From Vibrio fluvialis (lineage in GTDB: Bacteria; Pseudomonadota; Gammaproteobacteria; Enterobacterales; Vibrionaceae), in assembly GCF_900460245.1 (NCBI RefSeq), contig NZ_UHIP01000001.1:744001-808000 (forward strand): 64,000 bases of DNA, given 5' to 3'. The notes under the pieces are model-generated. The model worked only from the letters and a program-made list of their open reading frames with translations, was not told where the DNA came from and ran no database searches. This document shows positions 1 to 10,091 of the stretch, in pieces; position 1 is the stretch's first letter, and each line of letters opens with the position of its first letter. The position numbers and the translations under genes were made by a program.

Positions 1-1
1 C

Positions 2-511
2 CTGTACAGTGGCAAATTCGGTTTTGGTGGTGAGGAAAGCGCCGGAGCATCGTTCCTGCGCAAAGATGGTACGCCTTGGTCAACGGACAAAGACGGCATC
101 ATCTTGTGTCTGCTTGCGGCGGAAATCACCGCTGTGACGGGTAAGAACCCACAACAATACTACGATGAACTGGCCGCAAAGCACGGCGAATCGCAGTACA
201 ACCGTATTCAGGCTGTCGCGAATGGCCCGCAAAAAGAGGTGCTGAAAAAGCTCTCAGCTGAGATGGTTTCTGCTCAGACTTTGGCAGGTGACCCGATTAC
301 CGCGCGTTTGACGCATGCTCCGGGTAACGGCGCTGCAATCGGTGGCCTGAAAGTGACCACGGATTACGGCTGGTTTGCAGCTCGTCCGTCTGGTACTGAA
401 GATATCTACAAGATTTACTGCGAAAGCTTCAAAGGCGAGCAACATCTGAAACAGATCGAAGCGGAAGCGCAGGAAATCGTCAATCAGGTGTTTAAAGACG
501 CCGGACTGTAA
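2..511 (+). CDS. pgm: Phosphoglucomutase (alpha-D-glucose phosphate-specific), C-terminal part
   Basis: Interconverts glucose-1-phosphate and glucose-6-phosphate in the cytoplasm, linking glycogen and nucleotide-sugar synthesis to glycolysis. The gene runs in from before the window; about 169 residues are visible. They contain the sugar-binding [12 protein letters not shown] loop followed by TDKDG, and near the C-terminus the phosphate-binding [12 protein letters not shown] segment, all characteristic of the Pgm family. The reading frame is open from base 2, so the ATG at 104 is internal. A strong hairpin follows directly and also serves the converging gene on the other strand. Confidence 0.95.
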   Translation: MYSGKFGFGGEESAGASFLRKDGTPWSTDKDGIILCLLAAEITAVTGKNPQQYYDELAAKHGESQYNRIQAVANGPQKEVLKKLSAEMVSAQTLAGDPITARLTHAPGNGAAIGGLKVTTDYGWFAARPSGTEDIYKIYCESFKGEQHLKQIEAEAQEIVNQVFKDAGL

Positions 512-531
512 GTATTGTTAATGCAAATAAC

Positions 532-555
532 AAAGGCGACCTTGTGGTCGCCTTT
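532..555 (+). terminator. Bidirectional terminator between pgm and the DUF1853 gene
   Basis: AAAGGCGACC and GGTCGCCTTT form a perfect 10-bp stem with a TTGT loop, followed by a T-run. The mirrored A-run lets it also end transcripts of the converging gene, whose stop codon is a few bases away. Confidence 0.85.
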
Positions 556-559
556 TTCT

Positions 560-1333
560 TTACGCGGATTCTATCAACTCATGCTCTGCAAGCGGCCAGC
601 TTCTTGGCACAATAAACCAGAAACGTCCGGATGGCGTTTGGCAGTGCACAAATCCTTCGTCACCACCAAGGTATGGCTCTGAATCATCGCTGCAGCCAGT
701 CAGCCACTGCGCTTTAGTGAGTGCATAGAGTGGTTCGTCAATCTGGTCTTGTTGATCCTGATAGCACCAGTAGCCGTTGATTTGCGAAGAATTGAGTGCA
801 AATCCAAGGCAATCCGATGGTACCGTTTCCGGTTCAAAGGGGTTGATGTAGAGACGTCCCTGCATGAGCAGGTTTTGTTCGGCATGCGCCCACAAAGGGT
901 AGGCATCAATAAAGGCGTCACTGGCAGAAAGAGGCAGTTGGTGCTCAAGCATGTGCGCCAGTTTCAGATCTAAACGGTCTTGCGCGTTGGGCCCATACCA
1001 CAATCCCTGATGGAGTAGATAGAACTTAACGGCGACTTCCCAGTGTTCGTACTGCTCGGTCTTGCGATTTTTGACAATGAAATCAATCGACCCCAGAGTT
1101 CGTCCTTCATCGTTGAGCTGAATCTCTTCCGATACGGCATTGTAGCGTGGAGTAGCAGTAAACAGTTGTTGGCATAAATACTGGTAGAGGAAGCCGAGAC
1201 GTTGATTGCCCTGATAAGCGGGCCATTCAGCGTGGAGATTTCGAATAAAGGGTGTTTTCCCAACAATGGGAGGAGACGGTTCGAAAAGTGGTGGTGTCGT
1301 GGCAACCCATTCCGTCAGCTGTTTTAAGTCCAT
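560..1333 (-). CDS. DUF1853 family protein
   Basis: A 257-residue soluble protein that I place in the DUF1853 family; its function is unknown. It is rich in aromatic residues and has no signal peptide or membrane segment. The middle contains IDFIVKN followed by EHWEVAVKFYL, an acidic/lysine pattern that loosely recalls PD-(D/E)XK nuclease-fold cores; that resemblance is only an inference. It is divergent from the Nif3-like gene with a short shared promoter region. The same neighbourhood is kept in other vibrios as far as I recall. Confidence 0.75.
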   Translation of the reverse strand: MDLKQLTEWVATTPPLFEPSPPIVGKTPFIRNLHAEWPAYQGNQRLGFLYQYLCQQLFTATPRYNAVSEEIQLNDEGRTLGSIDFIVKNRKTEQYEHWEVAVKFYLLHQGLWYGPNAQDRLDLKLAHMLEHQLPLSASDAFIDAYPLWAHAEQNLLMQGRLYINPFEPETVPSDCLGFALNSSQINGYWCYQDQQDQIDEPLYALTKAQWLTGCSDDSEPYLGGDEGFVHCQTPSGRFWFIVPRSWPLAEHELIESA

Positions 1334-1421
1334 ATTTTTATCATTCCGCCTGCATCGTTTTCGACATTTTGGTCTGAAATTGTTATAACCTCGCCATTAC
1401 TATTATGCAATGGAACAGAAG

Positions 1422-2180
1422 ATGAATAATTTGCAGCTTGAAGCATTGCTCAATGAAACATTGTCTCCGCAACAGATTAAAGACTACTGTCCGAATGGCC
1501 TTCAGGTGGAAGGCCGACGAGAGATTAAAAAAATTGTCACGGGTGTGACGGCTTCTAAAGCACTGATTAACAAAGCAATCGAACTCAAGGCTGACGCATT
1601 GTTAGTCCATCACGGTTACTTCTGGAAAGGTGAACATGAAGCCATTCGTGGAATGAAAGGCGACCGCATTCGCCAGCTGATTAAACATGACATCAATTTG
1701 CTGGCCTACCATCTTCCGCTCGATATTCATTCTGAACTCGGAAACAACGCTCAACTGGCTAAATTGCTGGGTATTCAGGTGGAAGGTGGCTTAGAAGGTC
1801 ATCCTCAATCGGTTGCGATGTTTGGTTGCTTTGAACAAGCCATCACAGGCGAAGCCTTAGCACAGCGAATCGCAAATACTCTGCAGCGTCAACCTTTGCA
1901 TATCGCGCCTGAATTGAAGGACAAGCTGATTAAGAAAGTTGGCTGGTGTACAGGTGGTGGTCAGGATTACATTGAACTTGCTGCTGCGCAGGGGATGGAT
2001 GCCTTTATCTCGGGTGAAATTTCGGAACGTACGACGTATTCTGCCCGTGAGCTGAACATTCATTACTTCTCGGCAGGTCACCATGCGACAGAACGTTATG
2101 GTGTGAAAGCGCTGGGGGAGTGGTTGGCCGCAGAGCACGGGTTTGACGTCGAGTTTATCGATATCGATAACCCGGTGTAA
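1422..2180 (+). CDS. Nif3-like dinuclear metal center hexameric protein (YbgI/DUF34 family)
   Basis: About 252 residues, the usual length of bacterial YbgI/Nif3 proteins. The family forms toroidal hexamers with a dinuclear metal site; proposed roles (GTP cyclohydrolase I type 2-like activity or metal insertion) are unsettled. Visible metal-site motifs are LVHHGYFW near residue 65, YHLPLDIH near 100 and the C-terminal GHHATERYG. YCPNGLQVEG at the start is also typical. I chose the ATG at 1422 (MNNLQLEALL) over one 12 bases upstream because it matches the usual family start. It ends before a strong terminator shared with gltA. Confidence 0.9.
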   Translation: MNNLQLEALLNETLSPQQIKDYCPNGLQVEGRREIKKIVTGVTASKALINKAIELKADALLVHHGYFWKGEHEAIRGMKGDRIRQLIKHDINLLAYHLPLDIHSELGNNAQLAKLLGIQVEGGLEGHPQSVAMFGCFEQAITGEALAQRIANTLQRQPLHIAPELKDKLIKKVGWCTGGGQDYIELAAAQGMDAFISGEISERTTYSARELNIHYFSAGHHATERYGVKALGEWLAAEHGFDVEFIDIDNPV

Positions 2181-2200
2181 TTCAAATAAAAACAGAATAA

Positions 2201-2231
2201 AAAAAGAGCGAGGTTTCCCCTCGCTCTTTTT
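2201..2231 (+). terminator. Bidirectional terminator between Nif3-like gene and gltA
   Basis: GAGCGAGG and CCTCGCTC pair around a 5-base loop, preceded by a long A-run and followed by a T-run, so it works in both directions between two converging genes. Confidence 0.85.
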
Positions 2232-2256
2232 CGTTATACACAAAACATCTGGGCTG

Positions 2257-3546
2257 TTATTCGCGCTCGTAAAGTGGCACGAAATCACGCATCTTCTCAC
2301 CAGTGTAAAGCTGACGAGGACGACCGATACGGTTGCTTGGATCACTGTGCATTTCATTCCAGTGAGCAATCCAACCGATAGTACGAGACATCGCGAAGAT
2401 AACGGTGAACATAGAGACCGGAATACCGATCGCTTTCAGGATGATGCCTGAGTAGAAGTCTACGTTCGGGTACAGTTTCTTCTCGATGAAGTAGTCGTCA
2501 GACAGAGCGATGCGTTCCAGTTCCATTGCAACGTCCAGCAGTGGATCCTGAATGCTCAGTTCTTTCAATACTTCATGACACGCTTCACGCATCACGGTTG
2601 CACGTGGGTCGTAGTTTTTGTAAACGCGGTGACCAAAGCCCATCAGGCGGAATGGATCATCTTTATCTTTAGCACGCTCAACGAACTCTGGAATCTTATC
2701 GACACTGCCGATTTCTTCCAGCATGCGTAGACATGCTTCGTTTGCACCACCGTGCGCCGGGCCCCACAGAGAAGCGATACCAGCAGCGATACATGCGAAC
2801 GGGTTAGCACCAGACGAACCTGCCAGACGTACTGTTGACGTTGACGCATTCTGTTCGTGGTCTGCGTGCAGAGTGAAAATCTTATCCATCGCACGAGCAA
2901 CCACAGGGTTTACTTCGTATTCTTCACATGGTGTTGCAAACATCATGTGCAGGAAGTTTTCTGCGTAGCTCAGATCGTTGCGAGGGTAAATAAACGGTTG
3001 ACCAACCGAGTATTTGTAACACATTGCTGCCAGTGTTGGCATTTTTGATAGCAGACGATACGCCGCGATTTCGCGGTGAGTGTCGTTATTAATGTCGAGT
3101 GAATCGTGGTAGAAGGCCGCGAGAGCACCTACTACACCACACATTACAGCCATTGGGTGAGCATCACGACGGAAACCGTGGAAGAAGCTCGCGATTTGCT
3201 CATGAACCATAGTGTGACGAGTTACAGTCTTTTTAAACTCTTCATACTGTTTGCGATTAGGGGCTTCACCGTAAAGTAGGATGTAACACACTTCCAAGTA
3301 ATCGGCGTTATTGGCTAATTGATCGATTGGGAAACCGCGGTGTAGCAGAACACCTTTGGCGCCGTCGATGTAAGTGATTTGAGATTCACAAGATGCAGTG
3401 GCAAGAAAACCAGGGTCAAAAGTAAAGTATCCGTTTGAGCCTAATTTACGAACGTCGATTACTTGAGGGCCAATAGTCCCGTCCATAATCGGCAGTTCGA
3501 TTGGCGCTTTGCCTTCGATATGAAGGGTCGCTTTCTTATCTGCCAT
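2257..3546 (-). CDS. gltA: Type II citrate synthase
   Basis: Condenses acetyl-CoA with oxaloacetate to citrate, the entry step of the TCA cycle. The 429-residue length equals that of the hexameric, NADH-sensitive type II enzymes of gammaproteobacteria. The catalytic motifs are visible: [10 protein letters not shown], the [14 protein letters not shown] block and a downstream aspartate in the PNVDFYSG segment. It diverges from sdhC across a 394-base AT-rich gap, the same arrangement as in E. coli, so both sides are probably co-regulated. An AAAGGAG-type ribosome site precedes the ATG. Confidence 0.97.
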   Translation of the reverse strand: MADKKATLHIEGKAPIELPIMDGTIGPQVIDVRKLGSNGYFTFDPGFLATASCESQITYIDGAKGVLLHRGFPIDQLANNADYLEVCYILLYGEAPNRKQYEEFKKTVTRHTMVHEQIASFFHGFRRDAHPMAVMCGVVGALAAFYHDSLDINNDTHREIAAYRLLSKMPTLAAMCYKYSVGQPFIYPRNDLSYAENFLHMMFATPCEEYEVNPVVARAMDKIFTLHADHEQNASTSTVRLAGSSGANPFACIAAGIASLWGPAHGGANEACLRMLEEIGSVDKIPEFVERAKDKDDPFRLMGFGHRVYKNYDPRATVMREACHEVLKELSIQDPLLDVAMELERIALSDDYFIEKKLYPNVDFYSGIILKAIGIPVSMFTVIFAMSRTIGWIAHWNEMHSDPSNRIGRPRQLYTGEKMRDFVPLYERE

Positions 3547-3940
3547 AACAATCTCCTTTGTTTATTATTTAATCCGTCCAGGATGTTTGTGTGCCATTCT
3601 TGTACGTCCGATCTTAATCAAAGTCAATTTTTCTCCTCTGATGTGTGCACTTACTTTGATTTTTTATACATATAAAGTTAAAAATCTGTTCTGTGTAGCA
3701 AAAATTGTTACATCAATTGTTGTAGAATGTTGCCAGCCGTATATTGGCGTAGCAAATTTTGGTGAAAACCTTATAAATTCAAGGCTGGAAATAAAAGTGA
3801 GGTGATGTTTCCATTCTTGTTGTTAACAATTATTTTACAATTTTGTTCCAGTAATCGCAGGGAATTTGTTGAATAAATGTTAACTTTTGTAGGTTTGCGG
3901 CCAAATTTCATCCATAACTATAAATGCTCAATGGAGCTGA
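3547..3940. promoter_or_regulatory. gltA-sdhC divergent regulatory region
   Basis: This AT-rich gap of 394 bases holds no convincing gene. Two TGTTAAC-containing sites (around 3821-3830 and 3878-3887) resemble half of the ArcA consensus, and ArcA control of this intergenic region is established for E. coli; here it is inference. A GGAG ribosome site lies 4 bases before the GTG start of sdhC. Confidence 0.45.
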
Positions 3941-4333
3941 GTGAGCAAGCCCGTGAAAGAAAGAAAGTCAAGACCTGTTAATTTAGATCTGCAGACCATT
4001 AGCTTTCCGATCACAGCAATCGCTTCTATCCTTCACCGCGTGGCGGGGGTTATTACGTTTGTAGCGGTCGGTATTTTGCTTTGGTTACTATCCATCTCAT
4101 TATCCTCTCCAGTAGGTTTCATGGAAGCGAGTGACATCGTCAATGGCTTCTTCGTGAAATTTATCCTGTGGGGCATTCTGACCGCGCTGTCATACCACAT
4201 TGCTGGTGGTATTCGTCATTTACTTATGGACCTTGGCCACTTTGAGGAGCTGGACACGGGTGCAATGAGTGCAAAAGTTGCTTTCGGTGCAACAGCGGTT
4301 CTATCTCTATTGGCGGGGGTTTTGGTATGGTAA
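3941..4333 (+). CDS. sdhC: Succinate dehydrogenase cytochrome b556 subunit
   Basis: Membrane anchor of complex II; with SdhD it binds heme b and ubiquinone. The 130-residue protein has RPVNLDL near the N-terminus and SILHRVAGVITF, the quinone-site motif, followed by three membrane helices. The SYHIAGGIRH segment carries the heme-ligand histidine. It starts with GTG placed 4 bases after a GGAG ribosome site. Its end overlaps sdhD by 7 bases, so the two anchors are translationally coupled. First gene of sdhCDAB-sucABCD. Confidence 0.95.
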   Translation: MSKPVKERKSRPVNLDLQTISFPITAIASILHRVAGVITFVAVGILLWLLSISLSSPVGFMEASDIVNGFFVKFILWGILTALSYHIAGGIRHLLMDLGHFEELDTGAMSAKVAFGATAVLSLLAGVLVW

Positions 4334-4671
4334 AGAACGTTTCCTCATTTGGTCGTAATGGGGTTCATGATTTCCTATTAATTCGCGCCAGTGCGATCAT
4401 CATGACTCTTTACACCATCTATATTGTAAGTTTCTGTGCATTCACTGATATCTCTTACGTTTCATGGACTCAATTCTTTGGTGGAACGTTTACCAAAGTC
4501 TTCACAATGCTGGCGTTAGTGTGCGTACTGATCCACGGCTGGATCGGCCTGTGGCAAGTACTGACTGACTACGTTAAGTGTTCAAAACTGCGTGGCGGGC
4601 TGCAGCTTGTCGTGGTTGCAGTGCTGTTCGGATACTTCTTCTCTGGCCTATTTGTATTGTGGGGTGCGTAA
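4327..4671 (+). CDS. sdhD: Succinate dehydrogenase hydrophobic membrane anchor subunit
   Basis: Second complex II membrane anchor, 114 residues, with three predicted membrane helices. FGRNGVHDFLLIRASAI at the start and LIHGWIGLWQVLTDYVK, containing the heme-ligand region, are family hallmarks. Overlaps sdhC and abuts sdhA without a gap. Confidence 0.95.
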   Translation: MVKNVSSFGRNGVHDFLLIRASAIIMTLYTIYIVSFCAFTDISYVSWTQFFGGTFTKVFTMLALVCVLIHGWIGLWQVLTDYVKCSKLRGGLQLVVVAVLFGYFFSGLFVLWGA

Positions 4672-6438
4672 GTGACTATTCCAGTTCGTGAATTTGACGC
4701 CGTAGTAATCGGTGCTGGTGGTGCAGGCATGCGTGCTGCACTGCAAATCTCTGAGCAAGGCCTGTCTTGTGCTCTGCTTTCTAAAGTTTTTCCTACTCGT
4801 TCGCACACCGTGTCAGCGCAGGGCGGCATCACCGTTGCTCTGGGTAACTCTCATAAAGATGACTGGCAATGGCACATGTACGATACCGTAAAAGGTTCAG
4901 ACTACATCGGTGACCAAAACGCGATTGAATACATGTGTAAGAATGGCCCTGAGTCTGTTATCGAACTGGAGAAAATGGGTCTGCCATTCTCTCGCTTCGA
5001 TAACGGTACTATTTACCAACGCCCATTTGGTGGTCAGTCTAAAGAGTTTGGTGGTGAGCAGGCTGCACGTACTGCGGCAGCCGCTGACCGTACCGGTCAC
5101 GCTCTGCTGCATACGCTTTACCAACAGAACGTAAAACACAAAACCACGATCTTCTCTGAATGGTACGCACTGGATTTGGTGAAGAACCAAGACGGCGCGA
5201 TTCTGGGTTGTACCGCGCTTTGCATGGAAACTGGCGAAATCTGCTACTTCAAAGCAAAAGCAACTGTACTGGCAACAGGCGGTGCAGGCCGTATCTATGC
5301 CTCAACTACTAACGCGCATATCAACACCGGTGACGGTGTTGGTATGGCGCTGCGTGCAGGCGTTCCGATGCAAGATATGGAAATGTGGCAGTTCCACCCA
5401 ACGGGTATCGCAGGTGCAGGTGTTCTGGTAACAGAAGGCTGTCGTGGCGAAGGTGGTTACCTACTAAATAAAGACGGCGAGCGTTTCATGGAACGTTACG
5501 CGCCAAACGCGAAAGACCTGGCGGGTCGTGACGTGGTTGCGCGTTCAATGATGATTGAAATTCGTGAAGGCCGTGGCTGTGATGGCCCATGGGGTCCACA
5601 CATCAAACTGAAACTGGATCACCTGGGCAAAGACGTTCTTGAATCACGTCTGCCTGGTATCTGTGAACTGTCTCGTACGTTTGCACACGTTGACCCAGTG
5701 AAAGAACCTATCCCTGTAATTCCAACCTGTCACTACATGATGGGCGGTGTTCCGACTCAGGTTTCTGGTCAGGCAATTAAGCAACTGGCTGACGGCAGTG
5801 AAGCAGACGTTCAAGGTCTGTTCGCTTGTGGTGAAATTGCATCAGTATCTGTACACGGTGCTAACCGTCTGGGCGGTAACTCGCTGCTAGACTTGGTGGT
5901 ATTTGGTCGTGCAACAGGTCTGCATCTGGGTGAAACTCTGGCTGCACAAGCAGAGGCTCGTCCTGCAACGGCATCTGACATCGAAGCGTCTCTGGCTCGT
6001 ACCATGCGCTGGGAAAACAGTAAAGGCGGCGAAGATCCGGTTCAAATCCGTAAAGACCTACAACGCTGTATGCAAAACAGCTTCTCGGTATTCCGTGAAG
6101 GTGACGCAATGGCAACTGGTCTGGAAGAACTGCGAGTGATTCGTGAGCGTCTGAAAGATGCACATCTGGCTGACAAGTCTCAGGAATTCAACACGCAACG
6201 TGTGGAATGTCTGGAACTGGACAACCTGATGGAAACTGCATTCTCTACTGCTGTGGCGGCGAACTACCGTACAGAAAGCCGTGGCGCGCATGCTCGTTTC
6301 GACTTCCCTGAACGTGACGATGCAAACTGGCTGTGCCACTCAATCTACAACCCGGAAACTGAGCAGATGAGCAAGCGTGACGTTAACATGTCACCGGTTC
6401 ACCGCGAAGCATTCCCACCAAAAGTACGTACGTACTAA
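4672..6438 (+). CDS. sdhA: Succinate dehydrogenase flavoprotein subunit
   Basis: Oxidises succinate to fumarate on the cytoplasmic face of the inner membrane using covalently bound FAD. The 588 residues begin with the dinucleotide motif [13 protein letters not shown]; the FAD-linking histidine lies in SHTVSAQGG, and substrate-site motifs include [10 protein letters not shown], the HYMMGGVPT block and [12 protein letters not shown]. Starts with GTG immediately after the sdhD stop, which agrees with family alignments. The length equals that of E. coli SdhA. Confidence 0.97.
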   Translation: MTIPVREFDAVVIGAGGAGMRAALQISEQGLSCALLSKVFPTRSHTVSAQGGITVALGNSHKDDWQWHMYDTVKGSDYIGDQNAIEYMCKNGPESVIELEKMGLPFSRFDNGTIYQRPFGGQSKEFGGEQAARTAAAADRTGHALLHTLYQQNVKHKTTIFSEWYALDLVKNQDGAILGCTALCMETGEICYFKAKATVLATGGAGRIYASTTNAHINTGDGVGMALRAGVPMQDMEMWQFHPTGIAGAGVLVTEGCRGEGGYLLNKDGERFMERYAPNAKDLAGRDVVARSMMIEIREGRGCDGPWGPHIKLKLDHLGKDVLESRLPGICELSRTFAHVDPVKEPIPVIPTCHYMMGGVPTQVSGQAIKQLADGSEADVQGLFACGEIASVSVHGANRLGGNSLLDLVVFGRATGLHLGETLAAQAEARPATASDIEASLARTMRWENSKGGEDPVQIRKDLQRCMQNSFSVFREGDAMATGLEELRVIRERLKDAHLADKSQEFNTQRVECLELDNLMETAFSTAVAANYRTESRGAHARFDFPERDDANWLCHSIYNPETEQMSKRDVNMSPVHREAFPPKVRTY

Positions 6439-6452
6439 GGGAGGACTGAACG

Positions 6453-7163
6453 ATGAAATTGAATTTCTCTCTGTACCGCTACAATCCGGATGTAGATAAA
6501 AAGCCTTACATGAAAGACTATGTGCTTGAAGTGGAAGAAGGCTCAGATATGATGGTCCTTGACGCTCTGATTCTTCTGAAAGAGCAGGATCCTACCATCG
6601 CGTTCCGCCGCTCATGCCGTGAAGGTGTGTGTGGTTCGGATGGCTTGAACATGAACGGTAAAAATGGCCTGGCGTGTATCACTCCGTTGTCTGCTCTGAA
6701 AGGCGGCAAAATTGTGATTCGTCCTCTGCCTGGTCTGCCTGTAGTTCGTGACCTGATCGTCGACATGACTCAGTTCTACGACAACTACGCCAAAGTAAAA
6801 CCGTTCCTGATCGCCGATGATGCATTGCCACCATCACGCGAGAATCTGCAGTCTCCTGAAGAACGAGCGCATCTGGATGGCTTGTACGAATGTATCATGT
6901 GTGCATGTTGTACAACGTCTTGTCCATCGTTCTGGTGGAACCCAGACAAATTTATCGGTCCTGCAGGTCTGCTTGCGGCTTACCGTTGGCTAATTGATAG
7001 CCGCGATACCGCAACAGATGAGCGCTTATCAAATCTTGATGACGCATTTAGCGTTTTTCGTTGCCATGGCATCATGAATTGTGTAAGTGTTTGTCCTAAA
7101 GGATTAAACCCTACGAAAGCTATCGGTCACATCAAGTCGATGCTGGTTAATCGCTCGGTTTAA
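6453..7163 (+). CDS. sdhB: Succinate dehydrogenase iron-sulfur subunit
   Basis: Carries electrons from SdhA to ubiquinone through three iron-sulfur clusters. The 236 residues show the [2Fe-2S] ligands in CREGVCGSDG plus a later cysteine, the [4Fe-4S] set in CIMCACCTTSCP, and the [3Fe-4S] set in CHGIMNCVSVCPKG. It has a GGGAGG ribosome site. It is followed by a hairpin, then sucA, so some transcription may end here while the rest continues. Confidence 0.97.
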   Translation: MKLNFSLYRYNPDVDKKPYMKDYVLEVEEGSDMMVLDALILLKEQDPTIAFRRSCREGVCGSDGLNMNGKNGLACITPLSALKGGKIVIRPLPGLPVVRDLIVDMTQFYDNYAKVKPFLIADDALPPSRENLQSPEERAHLDGLYECIMCACCTTSCPSFWWNPDKFIGPAGLLAAYRWLIDSRDTATDERLSNLDDAFSVFRCHGIMNCVSVCPKGLNPTKAIGHIKSMLVNRSV

Positions 7164-7176
7164 TAGATAAAAAATT

Positions 7177-7194
7177 GCAGGCCTTCGGGCCTGC
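7177..7194 (+). terminator. Hairpin between sdhB and sucA
   Basis: GCAGGCC and GGCCTGC pair around a TTCG tetraloop. The T-run after it is weak (TTTAAT), so it may be a partial terminator or an mRNA-stabilising element inside the sdh-suc operon. Confidence 0.6.
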
Positions 7195-7252
7195 CTTTAA
7201 TAGCTCGGCGTAGACCGAAGCAAACGTGAAAACTACTGGTTAAGGGAAAATA

Positions 7253-10063
7253 ATGCACAACGGCGTGATGAAGGCATGGCTCGAGTCTTCACACTTGGCT
7301 GGCGCCAATGCAACTTATGTAGAAGATCTCTACGAACTGTATCTAAGTGATCCCGATCTGGTAAGTGAGGAGTGGAAACGTGTTTTTGAAGGGCTGCCTG
7401 CGCAACCCGACAATGTGGTTGAACAACCGCACTCACGTGTCCGTGACTACTTCCGACGACTCGCTCAAGAGACAAAGCATTACAATGTCCAAGTTAGTGA
7501 TCCTGAAGTCGATGCAAAACAAGTAAAAGTACTGCAGCTTATCAACGCGTACCGCTTCCGCGGTCACGAAGCTGCGCAATTGGACCCTCTAGGTTTGTGG
7601 AAACGCCCGACCGTGGCGGAATTGGACCCTTCATTCCACAATCTCACCGAAGATGACATGGAAGAGACTTTCAACGTAGGTTCGTTTGCTATTGGCAAAG
7701 AAACCATGAAGTTGAAAGACATCTATCAATCCCTCAATAAAATCTATTGCGGATCGATCGGTGCAGAGTACATGCACATGACTGACACTGAGCAAAAACG
7801 TTGGATTCAACAACGTCTGGAGCCAGTAGTAGGCCAGCCATCCTTTACCCTAGATGAAAAACGCACTTTCCTCGAAGAACTGACTGCTGCAGAAGGTCTT
7901 GAGCGCTACCTTGGCGCGAAATTCCCAGGCGCAAAACGCTTCTCTCTGGAAGGTGGCGACGCCATGGTTCCAATGACCAAAGAGCTGATTCGTCATGCTG
8001 GTAAAACGGGCATGCGTGAAGTCGTAATCGGTATGGCTCACCGCGGTCGTCTGAACATGTTGGTTAACGTTCTCGGTAAGAAACCACAAGACCTGTTTGA
8101 CGAATTTGCCGGCAAGCACGACGAAACGTGGGGTACGGGTGACGTTAAATATCACCAAGGCTTCTCAGCTGATTTCGCAACTCCCGGTGGTGATGTGCAT
8201 TTAGCACTGGCATTCAACCCATCTCACCTGGAAATCGTTAACCCGGTAGTTATGGGCTCGGTACGTGCTCGTCAGGATCGCCTGGGCGATGATGACGGTA
8301 GCAAAGTACTGCCTATCACTATTCACGGTGACTCGGCTGTGGCAGGTCAGGGTGTGGTTGCTGAGACATTCAACATGTCTCTGGCTCGTGGATACTGCGT
8401 TGGTGGTACGGTGCGTATCGTAGTCAACAACCAAGTTGGCTTTACGACATCTAACCCACGTGATACACGTTCAACCATGTACTGTACTGACATTGCGAAA
8501 ATGGTTCAGGCTCCGATTTTCCACGTTAATTCCGATGATCCGGAAGCTGTAGCTTTCGTTACTCGTCTGGCGTTGGATTACCGCAACGAATTTAAACGCG
8601 ATGTTGTGATTGACCTGGTTTGTTACCGCCGTCATGGTCACAACGAAGCGGATGAGCCAAACGCAACTCAGCCTCTGATGTATCAGAAAATTAAAAAGCA
8701 TCCAACCCCTCGTAAGTTGTATGCAGATGTTCTGATTGATCGTCAAGAAAGCGATATCGAAACCGCCACTCAGTTGGTGAACGAATATCGTGACGCACTG
8801 GATCGCGGCGAAGTCGTGGTGAAAGAGTGGCGTCCTATGGCGATGCATTCTGTTGACTGGTCACCTTACCTTGGCCATGACTGGAATGAAGACTGGCAGA
8901 GCCAATACCCAATTGAGCGCCTGAAAGAATTGGGCCAACGTCTGTGCCAGTACCCTGAAAGTCACAAGCTACAAAGCCGCGTAGAGAAAATCTACAACGA
9001 TCGCGTTGCGATGGTATCTGGCGAGAAGCTCCTTGACTGGGGTATGGCGGAAACGTTGGCGTATGCGACGCTGGTTGATGACAGCAAGCGCATTCGTATT
9101 TCAGGTCAGGATTCTGGCCGTGGTACGTTCTTCCACCGTCATTCAGTACTGCATAATCAGAGTGATGCGAGCACTTATGTCCCTCTGAGCAACATTCATG
9201 ACAATCAGGGTCCATTTGAAGTGATCGACTCTGTACTGTCTGAAGAAGCAGTACTGGCATTTGAATACGGCTACGCGACTGCGGAGCCAGGTGGTCTGAC
9301 AATTTGGGAAGCTCAGTTTGGCGATTTTGCCAACGGCGCTCAGGTTGTTATTGACCAGTTCATCTCTTCTGGTGAGCAAAAATGGGCACGTCTGTGTGGC
9401 CTGACGATGCTGTTACCTCATGGTTACGAAGGTCAAGGTCCAGAGCACTCATCGGCACGTCTTGAGCGTTACCTGCAACTTTGCGCAGAGCAAAACATGC
9501 AAGTTATCGTTCCATCGACGCCAGCGCAGGTTTACCACATGCTGCGTCGTCAGGTTGTGCGTAAGATGCGTCGCCCACTGATCGTGATGTCGCCAAAATC
9601 ACTGCTTCGTCATCCTCTGTGTGTTTCAACGCTTGAAGATCTGGCTGAAGGTACCTTCCTGCCAGCGATTCCAGAAGTGGATAACCTAGACCCGGCGAAA
9701 GTGAAACGTGTTGTATTCTGTTCAGGTAAGGTTTACTACGACCTGCTGGAACAACGCCGCAGCAACGAGCAAGACGATGTCGCGATTGTCCGTGTTGAAC
9801 AGTTGTACCCATTCCCAATGGATGAAGTACAGGCTGCGATTGCACAATACACGAATGCTGTTGATTACGTTTGGTGTCAGGAAGAGCCTCAAAACCAAGG
9901 CGCCTGGTACTGTAGCCAACATAATTTCCGTGCCGCTATCCCAGCGGGTGCAGAACTGAAATATGCGGGCCGCCCGGCTTCTGCTTCACCAGCAGTCGGT
10001 TATATGTCGGTACACTTGAAACAACAGAAAGCGTTGGTTGAAGACGCTCTGACCCTAGCTTAA
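7253..10063 (+). CDS. sucA: 2-oxoglutarate dehydrogenase E1 component
   Basis: Thiamine diphosphate-dependent decarboxylase of the 2-oxoglutarate dehydrogenase complex; passes the succinyl group to the lipoyl arm of SucB. The protein has 936 residues, close to the E. coli length. Landmarks are the N-terminal MKAWLESSHLAGAN segment, RGRLNMLVNV, the ThDP-binding region HGDSAVAGQGVV to NNQVGFTTS, and RRHGHNEADEP. It starts at the first ATG after the sdhB-sucA hairpin; the start matches E. coli SucA. Confidence 0.97.
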   Translation: MHNGVMKAWLESSHLAGANATYVEDLYELYLSDPDLVSEEWKRVFEGLPAQPDNVVEQPHSRVRDYFRRLAQETKHYNVQVSDPEVDAKQVKVLQLINAYRFRGHEAAQLDPLGLWKRPTVAELDPSFHNLTEDDMEETFNVGSFAIGKETMKLKDIYQSLNKIYCGSIGAEYMHMTDTEQKRWIQQRLEPVVGQPSFTLDEKRTFLEELTAAEGLERYLGAKFPGAKRFSLEGGDAMVPMTKELIRHAGKTGMREVVIGMAHRGRLNMLVNVLGKKPQDLFDEFAGKHDETWGTGDVKYHQGFSADFATPGGDVHLALAFNPSHLEIVNPVVMGSVRARQDRLGDDDGSKVLPITIHGDSAVAGQGVVAETFNMSLARGYCVGGTVRIVVNNQVGFTTSNPRDTRSTMYCTDIAKMVQAPIFHVNSDDPEAVAFVTRLALDYRNEFKRDVVIDLVCYRRHGHNEADEPNATQPLMYQKIKKHPTPRKLYADVLIDRQESDIETATQLVNEYRDALDRGEVVVKEWRPMAMHSVDWSPYLGHDWNEDWQSQYPIERLKELGQRLCQYPESHKLQSRVEKIYNDRVAMVSGEKLLDWGMAETLAYATLVDDSKRIRISGQDSGRGTFFHRHSVLHNQSDASTYVPLSNIHDNQGPFEVIDSVLSEEAVLAFEYGYATAEPGGLTIWEAQFGDFANGAQVVIDQFISSGEQKWARLCGLTMLLPHGYEGQGPEHSSARLERYLQLCAEQNMQVIVPSTPAQVYHMLRRQVVRKMRRPLIVMSPKSLLRHPLCVSTLEDLAEGTFLPAIPEVDNLDPAKVKRVVFCSGKVYYDLLEQRRSNEQDDVAIVRVEQLYPFPMDEVQAAIAQYTNAVDYVWCQEEPQNQGAWYCSQHNFRAAIPAGAELKYAGRPASASPAVGYMSVHLKQQKALVEDALTLA

Positions 10064-10091
10064 GAACTAGAACTAAAAGGAAGACACAGAT